From: Rhexocercosporidium sp. MPI-PUGE-AT-0058
Taxonomy: Eukaryota; Ascomycota; Leotiomycetes; Helotiales
Assembly (NCBI GenBank): GCA_020746875.1
Contig: JAGTJL010000019.1
Span: 558,001-622,000, forward strand
Length of the DNA: 64,000 bases
Direction of reading: 5' to 3'
Shown: positions 22,842 through 35,024 of the stretch, piece after piece
How the letters are laid out: each line of letters starts with the position of its first letter
How positions within the stretch are numbered: the first letter of the stretch is position 1
Program-made: the position numbers and the translations under genes
The notes under the pieces: generated by a model
What the model was told of the DNA's origin: nothing
The model's database searches: none
The model's input: the letters and a program-made list of their open reading frames with translations, nothing else

Positions 22842-24083
22842 GACACGACATTGCATGGCTTTGCATGTTTGGGGTTGCATGGCCGGGTCTTGTTATGAAT
22901 ATGGCACGCTTCGATGATTCGAGTAACCATCAGAGAGAACTGAAGCGAAGATTTGCTTCGGGTAGATTGTATGTGCATTTTTGCTGGGCATATTTTCAAG
23001 GTGTTTCATCTTGTGCATGAATGGTATGGGAAAACAAAAAGTATCTGGAACGGCATTAGCATTTGCATGGAGTTATGGCTACGAGAAGATAGTGGGAAAA
23101 GGTGTAGAATTTCTGGAGTTGACTTAATACCCATTTGCTTTAGCATCATAACGATTTCAACGGGCTTTTACAGACCGAAGCCGAGAGCCTCCCTCTGCCT
23201 CCCTCTGCCCCCCCTCGCTTATACAATATCCTAATAACCTCCTTAACCTTCCCATCCCTCCCAACCACCAACCTCAGCTGCCTCCCCTCAATCCCCTCCC
23301 TCTACTTGGCTGTGCAACGCACTGTTTGAAGAAGATATTGACATTGTTGCGATGTGTTGAGATACTGTCTGTCATGACTTGGTGGGGTCTTTGGGACTGG
23401 TCTTGGTTGTGTGGTCTTACCGTCAACAGTGCCGTGGGATGGATAAAGTTTCTTCCCGCGAGAATTGTTCGGTTTTGGAGTAGGTGGAGGGTGGGTTTGT
23501 AGAGACTTAATCTACAGTGCTCTGTCAATGAGGTAGAATTCATTCGGCTCTTCTCGCTTCGAAAGGACACTTTCACATGGAAGGATGCTACTTCCGTGTC
23601 TGGTTATTCTCATGATTACTCTCCCCAGCTGACCGCGCAATTAAGTCAGTCCTCTTGAAGCATTTTCAGGTTCACAAGGGCACGGGATCCTGTCAACTCT
23701 CACCCAGCCCACCCTGGTTTGCATGTGAAATGCTTTCGCCGTGTCCAACTGCCAGATGTGGGGCTTAGCTCGTGGGGGAAGGTCCACCCGCCGACGGGGC
23801 CTTCCCCCCCAGTTTTGAGCTCGTCCTCATCTTGCCGAGGCTCATTGCTACGAGCCGAATGCTTCCTGTCAACTGCCTGTTCACCACTTAAAGTTCTGCT
23901 TTCTTACACAACCCAACTTAACTCAACTCAACTCATCTCACATCATATCATCTTCTTCCTTCCTCCTCCTTCCTCTCCCTTTCTCTTTCTCATCATCCTC
24001 AGTCCACATTCCTTGAGATCCGCTACGAGAGACAGATTGACTGCTCTGGAAATCAAGTACTGAGAAACACAACACAAGTGACC
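22842..24083. promoter_or_regulatory. Intergenic region with beta-oxidation gene promoter
   Basis: The 1.24-kb spacer holds the promoter of the multifunctional beta-oxidation gene. It contains CCGAGG at 23835-23840, a repeated CCTCCCTCTG block near 23188-23210, repeats of AACTCAACTC near 23929, and a long pyrimidine-rich tract about 23950-24000 just before the start, typical of fungal promoters and transcription starts. No gene was recognised. Confidence 0.55.
23835..23840 (-). promoter_or_regulatory. CCGAGG (reverse of CCTCGG), candidate FarA/FarB site
   Basis: The hexamer lies 244 bp upstream of the ATG of the peroxisomal beta-oxidation gene, a known class of FarA/FarB target in Aspergillus. 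Position and target make it a reasonable candidate, but a single 6-mer occurs often by chance. Confidence 0.4.
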
Positions 24084-27000
24084 ATGTCGGAATTACGATA
24101 TGATGGCCAGGTCGTGGTGGTGACTGGCGCTGGTGGAGGACTTGGTGAGTTGTTCCAGAATATTCCTCGATTGTCTGCTAACAGTCGGTGTTCTAGGAAA
24201 GGCATATGCTTTGTTCTTCGGCTCGAGAGGTGCTTCGGTCGTTGTGAACGATCTGGGAGGATCATTCAAGGGCGAGGGCAATTCGACAAAGGTACACTCC
24301 CCTCGGAATTTTCAAGTCGAAGCAGAACAACACTAACAAATATTGCCACAGGCAGCAGATGTCGTCGTCGATGAGATCAAGGCCGCAGGCGGCAAAGCAG
24401 TAGCCAACTACGACAGCGTTGAGAACGGCGACAAGATCATCGAGACCGCCATCCAGAACTACGGACGCATCGACATCCTGATCAACAACGCCGGTATCCT
24501 CCGCGACATCAGCTTCAAGAACATAACCGACAAGGACTGGGATTTGATTATCGCCGTCCATGTGAGGGGCTCATACAAGTGTGCCCGCGCTGCGTGGCCA
24601 TATTTCCGCAAACAGAAGTATGGCAGAGTTATCAACACAGCGTCAGCGGCTGGTCTGTTCGGAAGCTTTGGACAGACCAACTACTCGGCTGCTAAGCTGG
24701 CCATGGTGGGCTTCACGGAGACGCTGGCAAAGGAGGGCGCAAAGTACAACATTCATGCCAATGTTATTGCCCCAATTGGTAAGTTTCTCACCATGTTTCA
24801 GACTTTCACATGCTAATTTTTTTAATGTAGCTGCCAGCCGAATGACCCAAACCGTTATGCCACCCGATGTCCTCGAAAACCTCAAGCCAGACTGGGTTGT
24901 CCCTCTCGTGGCCGTTCTGGTACACAAGGATTCCGAGGAGAACGGTGCCATCTTCGAGGTTGGCGGTGGCCACATGGCCAAGCTCCGATGGGAGCGATCC
25001 AGCGGTCTTCTATTGAAGGCTGATGATTCATATACCCCTGGTGCTATTTTGAAGAAGTGGAATCAGATTGGTGATTTTAGTAAGGGTGCTGAGTACCCAA
25101 CTGGTGTTGCGGACTTTATGGGTCTGCTTGAGAAGTCCATGAAAATGAGCCCCAACGACAAGGGCGAAACTCTTGATCTCAAGGGTAAGGTGGCTTTGGT
25201 TACTGGTGGTGGTGCTGGGTAAGTCAATTAATCGCACCTTGCCGATTTTATGCTAAATTATGCTAGTATCGGCCGCTGCTACTGTCTGGCGTTTGCCAAA
25301 TACGGTGCTTCTGTCGTTGTCAACGACTTGATGAACCCAGACGACGTTGTCCAAGAGATTCAAAAACTTGGAGGCAAAGCTGTTGGTGTCAAGGCATCAG
25401 CTGAAGATGGCGAGGTCGTCGTGAAGGCGGCCATCGATGCTTATGGACGCATTGATATCATCGTCAACAATGCTGGCATTCTTCGCGACAAGGCGTTTAC
25501 CAACATGGACGATAAGATGTGGGACCAAGTTATTTCAGTCCATCTCAGAGGCACATACAAGGTCACCAAGGCCGCTTGGCCATATATGCTTAAGCAGAAG
25601 TATGGCCGTATTGTAAACACCACTTCTACCAGTGGTATCTACGGTAACTTCGGACAAGCAAACTATTCGGCAGCTGTAAGTTCTGATATCTTGAGAAGTG
25701 TTGGCTTTGCTAATATAGCCAGAAATGCGGTATTCTTGGTTTCTCTCGCGCTCTTGCCCGCGAGGGAGCTAAGTACAACATCTTGGTCAACACCATCGCG
25801 CCAAATGCCGGTACGGCCATGACCAGAACCATCCTCCCCGAAGAGATGGTTCAAGCTTTCAAGCCAGACTACATAGCGCCACTTGTCGTAGCACTTTGCT
25901 CCGACAAGGTTCCAAAGCCAGGAACTGGCAATCTCTATGAAGTTGGTAGCGGTTGGGTTGGACAGACCCGCTGGCAGCGAACTGGTGGACACGGGTTCCC
26001 AGTCGACGAGAAGCTGACACCCGAAGCCGTTCTCAAGCAGTGGAAGCGCATCGTCGACTTTGAAGATGGACGCGCCGACAACCCAGAGTCCAGTCAGGAT
26101 GGATTGAAGAGTATTATGGCGAACATGCAGAACAAGAAGGGTGGTGCGAGTAAGGTATGAGCCAGATTTCTCTACCATCCAATCCTTTCCTGGAACGAAG
26201 TGACGAAAAACGGCGCCGCTTGTATATCTGTAGTTGTACTTCATGCGAAATGAAATGATGTTAACGTTTACTTGTGAAATAGAAGAGTGAGAAAACAGAA
26301 GTGAACGAGGAAATCCTTGCCAACATCGAGAAAGCGAAGAAGGCAGAAAGCGCCGGCACTGAGTTCAAATACGAAGAGAGAGATATTATGCTCTACAACT
26401 TGGGAGTTGGAGCAAAGAGGACCGATTTGCCATACGTCTTGTACGCAAACCCCATCCTACTCTAAAATGAACGTAGCTAACAATGGTATGATCACAGTGA
26501 AGGACATGACAACTTCCAAGTCCTCCCAACATTCGGCGTCATCCCCTTCTTCAGCGCCGAAACACCCTACCAATTCTCCGACATCGTCCCCAACTTCAGC
26601 CCTATGATGCTCCTCCATGGCGAGCAGTACCTCGAGATCCTCTCCTACCCCATCCCCACCTCCGCAACCCTCATCTCGAAACCCCGCCTCCTCGAAGTAG
26701 TCGATAAGGGCAACGCCGCGATCGTGAAGTCTGGCGTGACAACCATCAACAAAGAGACAGGAAAGCCTCTCTTCTACAACGAAAGCACCGTCTTCATCCG
26801 GGGCTCCGGCGGCTTTGGCGGCGTCAAGAAACCACAAGACAGAGGCGCCAGCACAGCGGCCAATAAGCCACCCGCCCGCGCCCCAGATTTCACAGCTGAA
26901 GAGAAGACCACTGAGGAGCAAGCCGTTTTGTACCGTCTCAGTGGCGACTACAACCCTCTGCACGTTGACCCGGCCTTCGCCAAGATGGGCGGCTTCAATG

Positions 27001-27245
27001 CACCTATCCTGCACGGTCTCTGCTTCTTCGGAATCGCGGCCAAGGCCATCTATCAGAAGTACGGCGCTTTCAAGAATATCAAGGTCCGCTTCGCAGGCAC
27101 GGTCCTCCCGGGCCAGACTATCGTTACAGAGACGTGGAAGGAGGGTGGGAAAGTCATCTTCCAGAGTAAGGTTAAGGAGACGGGGAAGTTGGCTATTAGT
27201 GGTGGGGCGGTGGAGTTAGTGGGAGATGGGAAGACGAAGCTGTAA
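24084..27245 (+). CDS. FOX2: Peroxisomal multifunctional beta-oxidation enzyme (hydratase-dehydrogenase-epimerase, MFE-2)
   Basis: Eight exons, join(24084..24144, 24197..24291, 24352..24778, 24831..25218, 25267..25675, 25723..26154, 26283..26440, 26498..27245), give 905 residues in frame. Domains in order: SDR dehydrogenase 1 ([12 protein letters not shown], active-site NYSAAK), SDR dehydrogenase 2 (VTGGGAGIGR, NYSAAK), then a MaoC hot-dog hydratase 2 with [20 protein letters not shown]. The protein hydrates 2-enoyl-CoA and oxidises (3R)-hydroxyacyl-CoA in peroxisomal fatty-acid breakdown. It ends in TKL, a variant of the peroxisomal PTS1 tripeptide (consensus SKL). Size and domain order are those of fungal FOX2. 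The introns are 48-128 nt, with branch sites such as CTAAC at 26478. It works downstream of the acyl-CoA synthetase encoded 5 kb away. Confidence 0.96.
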
Positions 27246-27937
27246 ATGTGTGTGCACTGTGGAGAGGGAAGGATGGAAGATTGTATTTTAGGATAGGCGG
27301 TTCAACTGCTAAAATGGATTGAATGGAAGCGCACTTTTCACTGAATTCTGACTTGTCTGATGTGCTTAGAATGGAATGGTGTTCTGCAATCTGCCCACCA
27401 ACATGGAATATCAACCGAGCCGAGCCGAGCCCACCACCCCCTTTAATAAGCGAGATACCATATTATTGACGCGTCCCACAACAACAAAGGAAGGGAGGAG
27501 GATGACAGACGAGGCTTTGTCCCAGACAAGCTTTGCCTTGGCTTATACATCTCATCTCGTTTGATGAGCATACATTTGTCAAATACTTATTTGAGGATAG
27601 TGAGAAGTAGTGATGTTAAAGTCGGTTTTTTATCCGAATTTTGAAATATGACCAAGGCTCCTTTGTGAGAGGGAAGATACCTAGAAAATTTGCCCAGCTA
27701 TTGAGCTAACACCTGATGAATGAGTGAGAAGTAATATAACTTTACGGATGTCAAGTTAAAAAGTTTAGAAATTTGTATCCTTGCAGCATTTCGTAAGGTC
27801 TCGATTTCGTTAATGTCGTTATCTCAAGAGATTCATAAGAAGAAGAGACTCCATCCACAGACAGTTACAGTAATGTCCTTCCCGCCTGACCAAGAAATTA
27901 AAAAAATCACACCGTGAACATGAACATCAGTAGCTGC
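27246..27937. other. Convergent intergenic region
   Basis: These 692 bp lie between the convergent ends of the FOX2-like and proline-rich genes. A three-copy CCGAG tandem sits near 27416-27430. No gene or RNA was recognised. Confidence 0.5.
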
Positions 27938-30900
27938 TCACACATCAATCTTCCCCTTCCCCCGCACCGTCCAAAGGTCCAACAAAACGTCAACTACATC
28001 ATCACCCTTCTTCAAATCAACCTTAATCCTCACACCATCCTCCTCACTCTCACTCCCGCTCTCACTCCCACTCCTACTATCAATTTCGTACCCCACGTCT
28101 CTCCTCCCCTTCCCCTTACCCCTCTTCGCCCTATCCTTCTTCATGCTCCTAGCCCTGTCCCTCCTCAACGCCATCCGCAACCCCCTCACACTCTCAGCAC
28201 TCTCAGAACCCAAAGACGAATCCGAATCACTGTCCGAATACGAATCACTACTCTCACTCACATACCTCGCCTTCTTCTTCGCTTTTCTCGCAGGCGTCCT
28301 CGGTCCCCTCTTCACAATAACAGGTTGCGGCGGGGGCAGAGGCGGTCTCGCAACTGGCATCCTCGGCGGCCCGGCACGGCCAGCCGTCACATTATCATAA
28401 ACCTCCAACGGCCTACAACTCGGCTTGAGCGCTGATCAATAAGTCAGCATATCTGATTCGCAATAGTTTATGACCAGAACCGAAAATTTGCAACAAGCAA
28501 ACCGACCCGACCCCGGATCGCCGGTCGCGGAGTGGAGGGGAAGAAGAAGAAGAAGACAAGCATACCTCTTTTCGCAACCCCAAACATAACCGTCGCGCCC
28601 GCCGACTTCTTCTGCGACACGACCGCCAGCTCTCCATCCTCATTATACAAGCTAATCTCCACCCAGCACCACTCGAAGTGCGCAGGATCATACTCGAAAG
28701 CTTGGAGTTCGTCGAGGAGGCGTGTGAGGTGTTGGTTCTGGTGATCGGTCAGAGCTAGCTTTTGAGCGACTATGGAGTGTCCTTTTTGCTGGTAGGAGAG
28801 GATACGTTGGTGCAGGAGGGCGTGCGGGGAGTTCTCTTGGGTGACGGAGGCGCGGGACCAAGGGCTGGGGTTGGGGTTGGGGGTGTTGTTGTGGTGGATT
28901 GGAGGCGGGGGTGGGAGGCCGTTGATGCGGAGGGTAAAGGAAGTGTATGTTGTTAAAGCGAGGGCTGCGTCGTGGTCTGTTAGGGGGCGGGTGTCGCTTT
29001 GGCGGATGAGGCTTTTGGTGTGGAAGTTGGGGATTGTTGGGGGCGGTGGCGGTCCTCTTGGTGGAGGACCGGGCATGGAGAAGGGCGTGGAGGAGGGTAT
29101 TGGGAGGGGTGGTGGAGGGATTGAGAGGTCGAAGACCCGGGTTGCTCGAATATGGTTTGGTTGGCCTGGAGGTGGTCGGAACGCTGACGTGGGAGGGGGA
29201 GGAGGACCACGGAATCCAGCCGGAGGAGGTGGTGGTGGCAGACCTCGGACGCCAAATGATATTGGTGGGAGTGGTTTGCCATCTAGAAGTTTCTCACGCA
29301 TTATCGCTAGGATCACTCGGTCGTTAGATCCGTATGGGGGAGGGTGAGTCTTGAGTAGGTCACGTAGCAACACCATCCAAGCATTTGGCTTGTTCTCCTC
29401 TAGCACTTTGAGAACGACGACATTTCGTTCGTGCATGTAGCCCATGACGAATGGGTGAATAAGTCGTTCCATAGTCTGATGTTCCACGGGGTTCAGGGTC
29501 GTGAAGGTTTTGTACCATGTGTTGTCGTTGAGTTGTGAGAGAATGGTGCGCATGTGCGTGGCTTCCAAAGTATGGAATGCTGAGTGCGGAACTAGTCTCG
29601 TTTCGTGACCTCGAAGGACGAAAGCTCGCAAGTGAGAGTCGGAATCGCCTAAGGCTTTCTTCATCTCTTCAGCAAGCGAGTCTTTGCTTCGGAAGAAGGT
29701 CTTGATCTTGAAGCTGAATCCATTTGATTTGGACTTGAATAGGCGAGGTTCAAGTGTCGCAGGTCTGGTCGAGTTAACTTTTGAAAGGGAAAGCAGAAGG
29801 AGAAGGATTACTCACGTTGTAGCGTCCTTTACGTCTGGGATCTTTTCTTTCTTTGTCTCTTTCTCGGGCGGAAAAGCAGAAAGTTGATCGATAGGCGCAT
29901 TCAGTGGTGCTGTGATCACAGGCTTGGTAGACCTCGCTACAATAGCCTGGACAGTTGAAGACCCTGAACTGGCAGGGTGTTGCAAATTAGCAGATCTTGG
30001 GGCTACAGAATACGCCGGAGGATTGGCCTAGATACGTCAGCTTAAATCTGCAGTTTAGAGAAGAGGACTAACAGTGTCAGAGTTCGCGCCAGGCAAGACT
30101 GTAACCGGAGCTAGTCTAGGAGCAGCTGGTAGTAGCGTCGCTCTTTGCGGAGGTCCTCCCATCCAGTTCACCAGTTGAGCAGAGGTATGGGGAGGAGGCA
30201 GTTGAAAATTCCGAGCGTGAGGATGCGCAGGCGGCGGAGGAGGAGGGGAAGGAGGCCCTCGTCGAAAGCCGGGAGGAAGAGGGGGCATTGTTGACTTGAA
30301 CGGGGGGTTTTTTGAGCTCTTCGACCTGAAATAGGAGTCATCACTATCAGTGTTACTGTCACTGTCACTGTAGTTGAGCAGGCTATCGCTGTCACTGGAA
30401 AAATCGCGGTTAAAGCGGCTGCTTATGGCTTTTCGGCCAGGTGATTTGATGCCGATGAGATCAGCTGTGCGCAGTATACGTTCGTGATAGGCGACTACAC
30501 TTTTGATGTCGACTTGGTTGGAAGAACTAGGATACGTGAGTAGAGATCTCAGATAGATGGGTAGTGCTTACTTGATCTGCGATAGCTCTCCAAGTGAAAC
30601 CACTTGGTGGACGATGAGGAGGTGAAGTTGTATCTCGTGAAGTCGTGCCATGACTGCTTCAAGTGGTATCGTTGCACGGATCCAATTCGACTTCTCAACA
30701 GCCTATTGAAAGATCAGCACTACGCATGGCCTAAATCTTCCGCATCGAGAAGATGAGGGATCTCATATCACTTCATATTAGAGTAAAGATGAAACACTAA
30801 CCTCAGTGAAGGCAGCTGTGTCTAGCCTCAAAGTATCAATTTCGACTTTCAAGTCATCCTTCTTTGTAAGAGATTTCTTCTCCAACTTGCGCTTTGCTTT

Positions 30901-31251
30901 AAGTTGCTTGCGATCCAAACATGCCTCAGCCATGATCGGAGCAATTTTGGCAAACGTAGCCGCGCATTCTGTTGCAAGAAGCTGAACGTATTTGAGGCCT
31001 GGAGGATTCAAAATTTGCTTTTGATTTTCTTGTTTGTCTTCAACGGATGCAGTCTCGGTCTTGAGATGGCCCGAAACCTGCTGGAGAGTCGCAATAGTAG
31101 CATTTATAATGTTAATTGCGCCCTCAAATCCTTGCGGGATCCTCTTCGCGCTGATCGAGTAGTTGGTGAGAACACTAGCTATCGCGCTGCCATAGTCTGC
31201 AACTTTTCTTGTTATTGCCACGACATTGTCTGTGGTTGGTCCATCCATCAT
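27938..31251 (-). CDS. Large proline-rich, Ser/Asp-repeat protein of unknown function
   Basis: Six exons, complement(join(27938..28431, 28566..29764, 29816..30027, 30073..30526, 30572..30702, 30802..31251)), give 979 residues in one frame. The start is the ATG at 31251. The N-terminal about 190 residues are helical (MMDGPTTDNVVAITRKVADY, YIGxx-type repeats absent) and resemble the helical N-terminal domains of fungal STAND/NLR-associated proteins; that resemblance is tentative. Next come an SDSDS-rich acidic segment, a poly-proline region (GPPSPPPPPPAH), a conserved-looking block around residues 440-560 with KSNGFSFKIKTFFRSKDSLA, more PPPPP runs, a globular block (YDPAHFEWCWVEISLYNEDG) and a basic/acidic tail with SDSYSDSDSDSSLG. 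I do not recognise the family. Poly-Pro stretches could bind SH3, WW or profilin partners. Confidence 0.72.
30340..30404. repeat. Imperfect AGTGAC/ACTGTC microsatellite inside a coding exon
   Basis: On the minus strand repeated AGTGAC-like hexamers encode the SDSDSLLNYSDSDSNTDSDD acidic segment of the proline-rich protein. It is in-frame, so length changes of whole units would alter only the repeat count. Confidence 0.7.
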
Positions 31252-32137
31252 TGTGAACCTCGATTCGCAGCAACACAAGGCTATGAGTAAACAGGGCTAT
31301 TCGAAATTGCAAAGACTTGTAGATTTGAGAAGGAGGGTAGGGAAAAGTTAACAGGAAACAAGACAAACTGTGGTGACTATTTAAGAGCTGTTTGCCTACC
31401 CTACCCCGCTTCCCATTGGAAAAAGTGACGCTAGCAAGTCGGTCAGAACATACAGCTGTCTCTTACCGGAGCTCCAATGGGGAACGGTTGATGCCAGCCA
31501 CATGCGATACATCACAGCTGTCGTAGCTGGACCTCGACCAATCGTGAAGTTGCGGAAACTGCACTTGGCCGGCATGGGATGTTTTACAACATCTCGAGGG
31601 TGCCAATCATGGCGAAGTGATTTAGCGAGGCCGCATCCTGCAGTCAGCATTGGCTGGAATGCAAGAAATCCTCGATGAAAACTTCCGAGCCGCATATGTC
31701 CTTCCCATGGACGGTCGTCGAAATGGTAAATGAATGACAGTCCGTACAACCTCATGCCAAAAAGTGGCTTGCTGCGTTGCAGACGAGGCGGCCAACCATC
31801 ACTTGTCGAGGGCCATGAGGTAAGCAAAAGCAAACACCGGTCGGCCAATGTTTTCGGGTTGATGGTAGGAAGGGCTAACTAGCCAAGAGCAGAAGCATAG
31901 GAATCGTAATCATCAATACGACGGAGAAATTAAATGAGTATGTTATAGACACCGACAGCTTCAACATGACTTTTGTTGAGGAAAAGGCAGCATATGAGCA
32001 AGAAACACATCACTTGGCATCACTTGATACGAAGCTTACCAACCGGGCGGAGACGCAAAGAATCCCGGTAACAGCACATCCTGCCAAAACAGGGATATGA
32101 ATGGGATACCGTAACTTAGTTGGATGGTGTATGATTT
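31252..32137. other. Intergenic region between proline-rich gene and ORC4
   Basis: These 886 bp hold the promoter of the proline-rich gene and the 3' end of ORC4. A 150-codon minus-strand frame at 31396-31848 lacks homology and coding character, so I rejected it. Nothing else was seen. Confidence 0.5.
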
Positions 32138-35024
32138 TCAGATCTCTCGACACCATTTGGCCATAACCCCACTTAGGCTATCGACACTTCCTGTTATCTC
32201 CTCAAGTCCCACGTCAATCTTCCACATGCGGCCCCCTGCTCCAGACTCCCTGCTGCACCCCCCACCAATTCCTGCAGGAACAAGCAATCCGTATTCCGCT
32301 AATCTCTCCCACGCACCCAGAGCAACATCGCGTCCCCAGACCTTTGCACTTGCCCCAAGAGCCGTAACTCCAGTGCTAGAAGTTTGAATCTTGTATCGGG
32401 AAGTCAAATTACTATACTCGTCATATGCCATAGCAAAGTTGCAGGTATCCGTGTCTAAGATGATGTCGAGACGTGCTGCTGCGATAAGAAGCGCAAGCTC
32501 TAGCTCAGAGAGCCCTTGTAAGATGTGAAGTTTCGAGTCGGGGGCGGATAGGGTATTCGTAAAGAGCTTGCCTATAAGAGGCAGAGTTTCCGATACCAGG
32601 TTGGCAATCGGAAGAATGCATGAAGTGAAGAATGCTGGGACGGACTTTGATCGATAGAACTCTGATTGGACTTGATGCTTGAAATTTGCATCTTTGTTGT
32701 AGAGGTCCTAGATTTATTAGCATACGGAAAGATGGATCATTACTAATGTTCTTACCTCAATCATTGATTGCCAAAAAGAGACAAACTCATTCTGGCCGGG
32801 CCCCCCGAAGCCGAGGCTCTCGTCATCAAGCTCGTCTGGTTCAATTAAGAGGCCACCCTTGCAGATATCCCAGAATGCTGGGATACTCCGCGGCAATGAC
32901 AAATGCACATAGCGATGACTAAAACGACTCTTAACCCTCTTCTCAAGACTCTCAACTACGTCAACCCTTGTAGTCAACCCGAGGACAACGATTGGTGCTT
33001 TTCTCGCTTGTGCTATATCGAACAGGTTGTAGAGCAGTGTCTGACGTGGATGCGTTGTGAAGAGATCGAATTCATCCAGGATGAAGAGCACGGATTTAGC
33101 AGTCTGCTCTGGCTCTGATTCAGTAATCTCTGACGGATGAGATAAAAGAGCCAACAGGGACGCCAGTGTATCGGAGTAGTTGCTCGTCTATGTGTACATG
33201 AGCAGTGTACAAATTGAAAGTAGCATCCTGCCTTACCTTGCCAGCAACATCATCCTCAAGCTCCATCTCCCGACCAAGCTGTCTCCAAGTCTCTTTCAGT
33301 GCCAGCTTGTCATCAGTGTGAATAAAACCATTCAACCGAACAACATGGAAGCTGTCTCTGTGATCTTTGCCAAGGTCTGTTATCACAGACTCGACGAGCT
33401 AGAATAAAGTTAGCTATATTTCATTGCTGAGCCCTACCAGACATACCGTTGTTTTACCACAGCCTCTCGCCCCTATTACGAGCATAGAATTTCCTTCTCC
33501 AGCCAGTACTGTCTGCTCAACAACTTGGTGAACCTTTTGCAACTCCTCGTCGTGTCCTCGAAGTCTAATCCGGTGCCGACCAGTCAATCTATCCAATAGA
33601 ATGCGCTGCATATGCCTCAAGTGATCGTCGAACCCTTCGATATCTGGGATGTTGGCATTTCCGGTAGCAGCAGTGTTAGCTTCTAGGTGGGTAAACAATA
33701 CCTCATCATTAGCTTTGGGTTCGCATTCTCGGCAATACCAGTCCCCCTTCGGCACTTTCGCAACTTGATAGCATTCCCTGTGAACTGCAAATTCGCAGTC
33801 TTTGCCATCACAAAACATGATGGGGTTCTTCGTTGTTGACTCGAGTCCGGAACATATTTCGCACATTTCGTCGTCAACCTCATCGGATTCAACATCTTCC
33901 TCAACTTGGTCTTCCTCGTCTTCGACTTCTGCATCTTCCTCCTGTTCTAATTCCTCCTCAGATACAGGTTCTGGCTCTGCAACTTTTGTCTTAGATTTCC
34001 AAGCCAGGGCTGCTGATGGGCTCTGAAGCGACTTCTTGAATTTGTTTGACTTTGCTGTTCCCGCAGATGATGGTAAGTCCTTGAAGCCCAAGTCAACTTC
34101 GTCGCCGGCATCGAAAACCACGCTCTTTCTTCCCCTCCCAGCTCTCTGCTTCACAGGTGTCAGAATACCTTTCGGCGACTGTCTCGTCTCAGTCATCTCC
34201 GCAGTTTGTACCTGCGACGGTCGGCCCCGTTTCTTAACCGTGGACGGTTTCCTAGACTGGGGGATAGATTCGACAGCATCATCTTCTTCGGCACGACCCT
34301 TCTTCCTCCGCCTTCTTGTAGATGTACCAGTCTCATCCTCGTCCTCCTCTGATTCACCATCAGCTCCTGCCATCATCTTATCCCGTATCGCCTTGTTCGA
34401 AAGCTTTTTCGCATTTTTCAAAACATCCGATTTTCTAGGCCGTCCAGGTGTTCGTTTCTTGGGCCCAGGGCTTGAGTCCTTCACTGGTGGCACCAAAAGA
34501 GCCTTCGCCCGCTCCGCCGTTGAAACACTTCTGCTTACCCTCGGCGGAGACTCTGGAACTTCCCATATATCTTCTCCTTTCCTGCTAGATGTATTCTTGT
34601 CCTTCATGGGCTTCGCACTGCCTTTCTGCGCCAACTTTGTGCTCTTGGGTGTTGTATCCGATCTTTTGCGCCCAGGGGTACGCTTCTTTCCAACTGCCTC
34701 CTCTGGCTCTGATTCCCCGACCTCCCAGATATCCTTTGCGGGTTTATCATTTCCCAGATTGTTGACGCTATCGTCGTCGGCAAGTTCATCTTGCTCGTCT
34801 TCCTCCAGCAGATTCTCCTTTCCATTCTTCTTGAAACCGAACAGTCCACCAAGCGAGCGCTTAAGAGTACCAAACGTGCCTCCACTTGCGGGCGATAGGC
34901 TATCGGCATTGAGTTTCCTTTTCTTAGTATTCGAAAGAGGCGCGCTGTCCTTCTCCTGTGCTAATTCATCCTGCTCCTGAAGTTGCGCTCTGCTACGCTT
35001 TCGAGTCACCGCCTTTGACGACAT
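32138..35024 (-). CDS. ORC4: Origin recognition complex subunit 4 with AT-hook-like motifs and PHD finger
   Basis: Exons complement(join(32138..32707, 32756..33187, 33237..33398, 33447..35024)) give 913 residues. The C-terminal half is an ORC/CDC6-type AAA+ ATPase: Walker A GARGCGKTT at 518-526 (split by the first intron right after it), Walker B SVLFILDEFDLF, then TTRVDVVESLEKRVKSRFSH, and an ORC4 C-terminal winged-helix region. The N-terminal 380 residues are basic/acidic and disordered, with four AT-hook-like patches (KKRTPGRKRS 113-122, KKRTPGRPRK 189-198, KKRGRPS 264-270, RAGRGRKS 294-301). Residues 388-434 form a PHD finger (CEIC, C404, C410, H415, C418, CREC). ORC4 helps load MCM at origins; fission-yeast Orc4 uses AT-hooks for DNA binding. 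The PHD finger could read histone tails. Confidence 0.93.

Noticed and set aside
27414..27432. CCGAG tandem as a FarA/FarB cluster
   Set aside because: It reads CCGAGC, not CCGAGG, and lies at the 3' side of the FOX2-like gene.
31396..31848. 150-codon minus-strand frame
   Set aside because: No recognisable family or domain and no conserved-looking block; most likely chance.
34036..34980. 314-codon plus-strand frame
   Set aside because: It lies exactly opposite the low-complexity first exon of ORC4, and its Ser/Phe/Leu-rich composition is what an antisense of Lys/Glu/Asp-rich coding gives.
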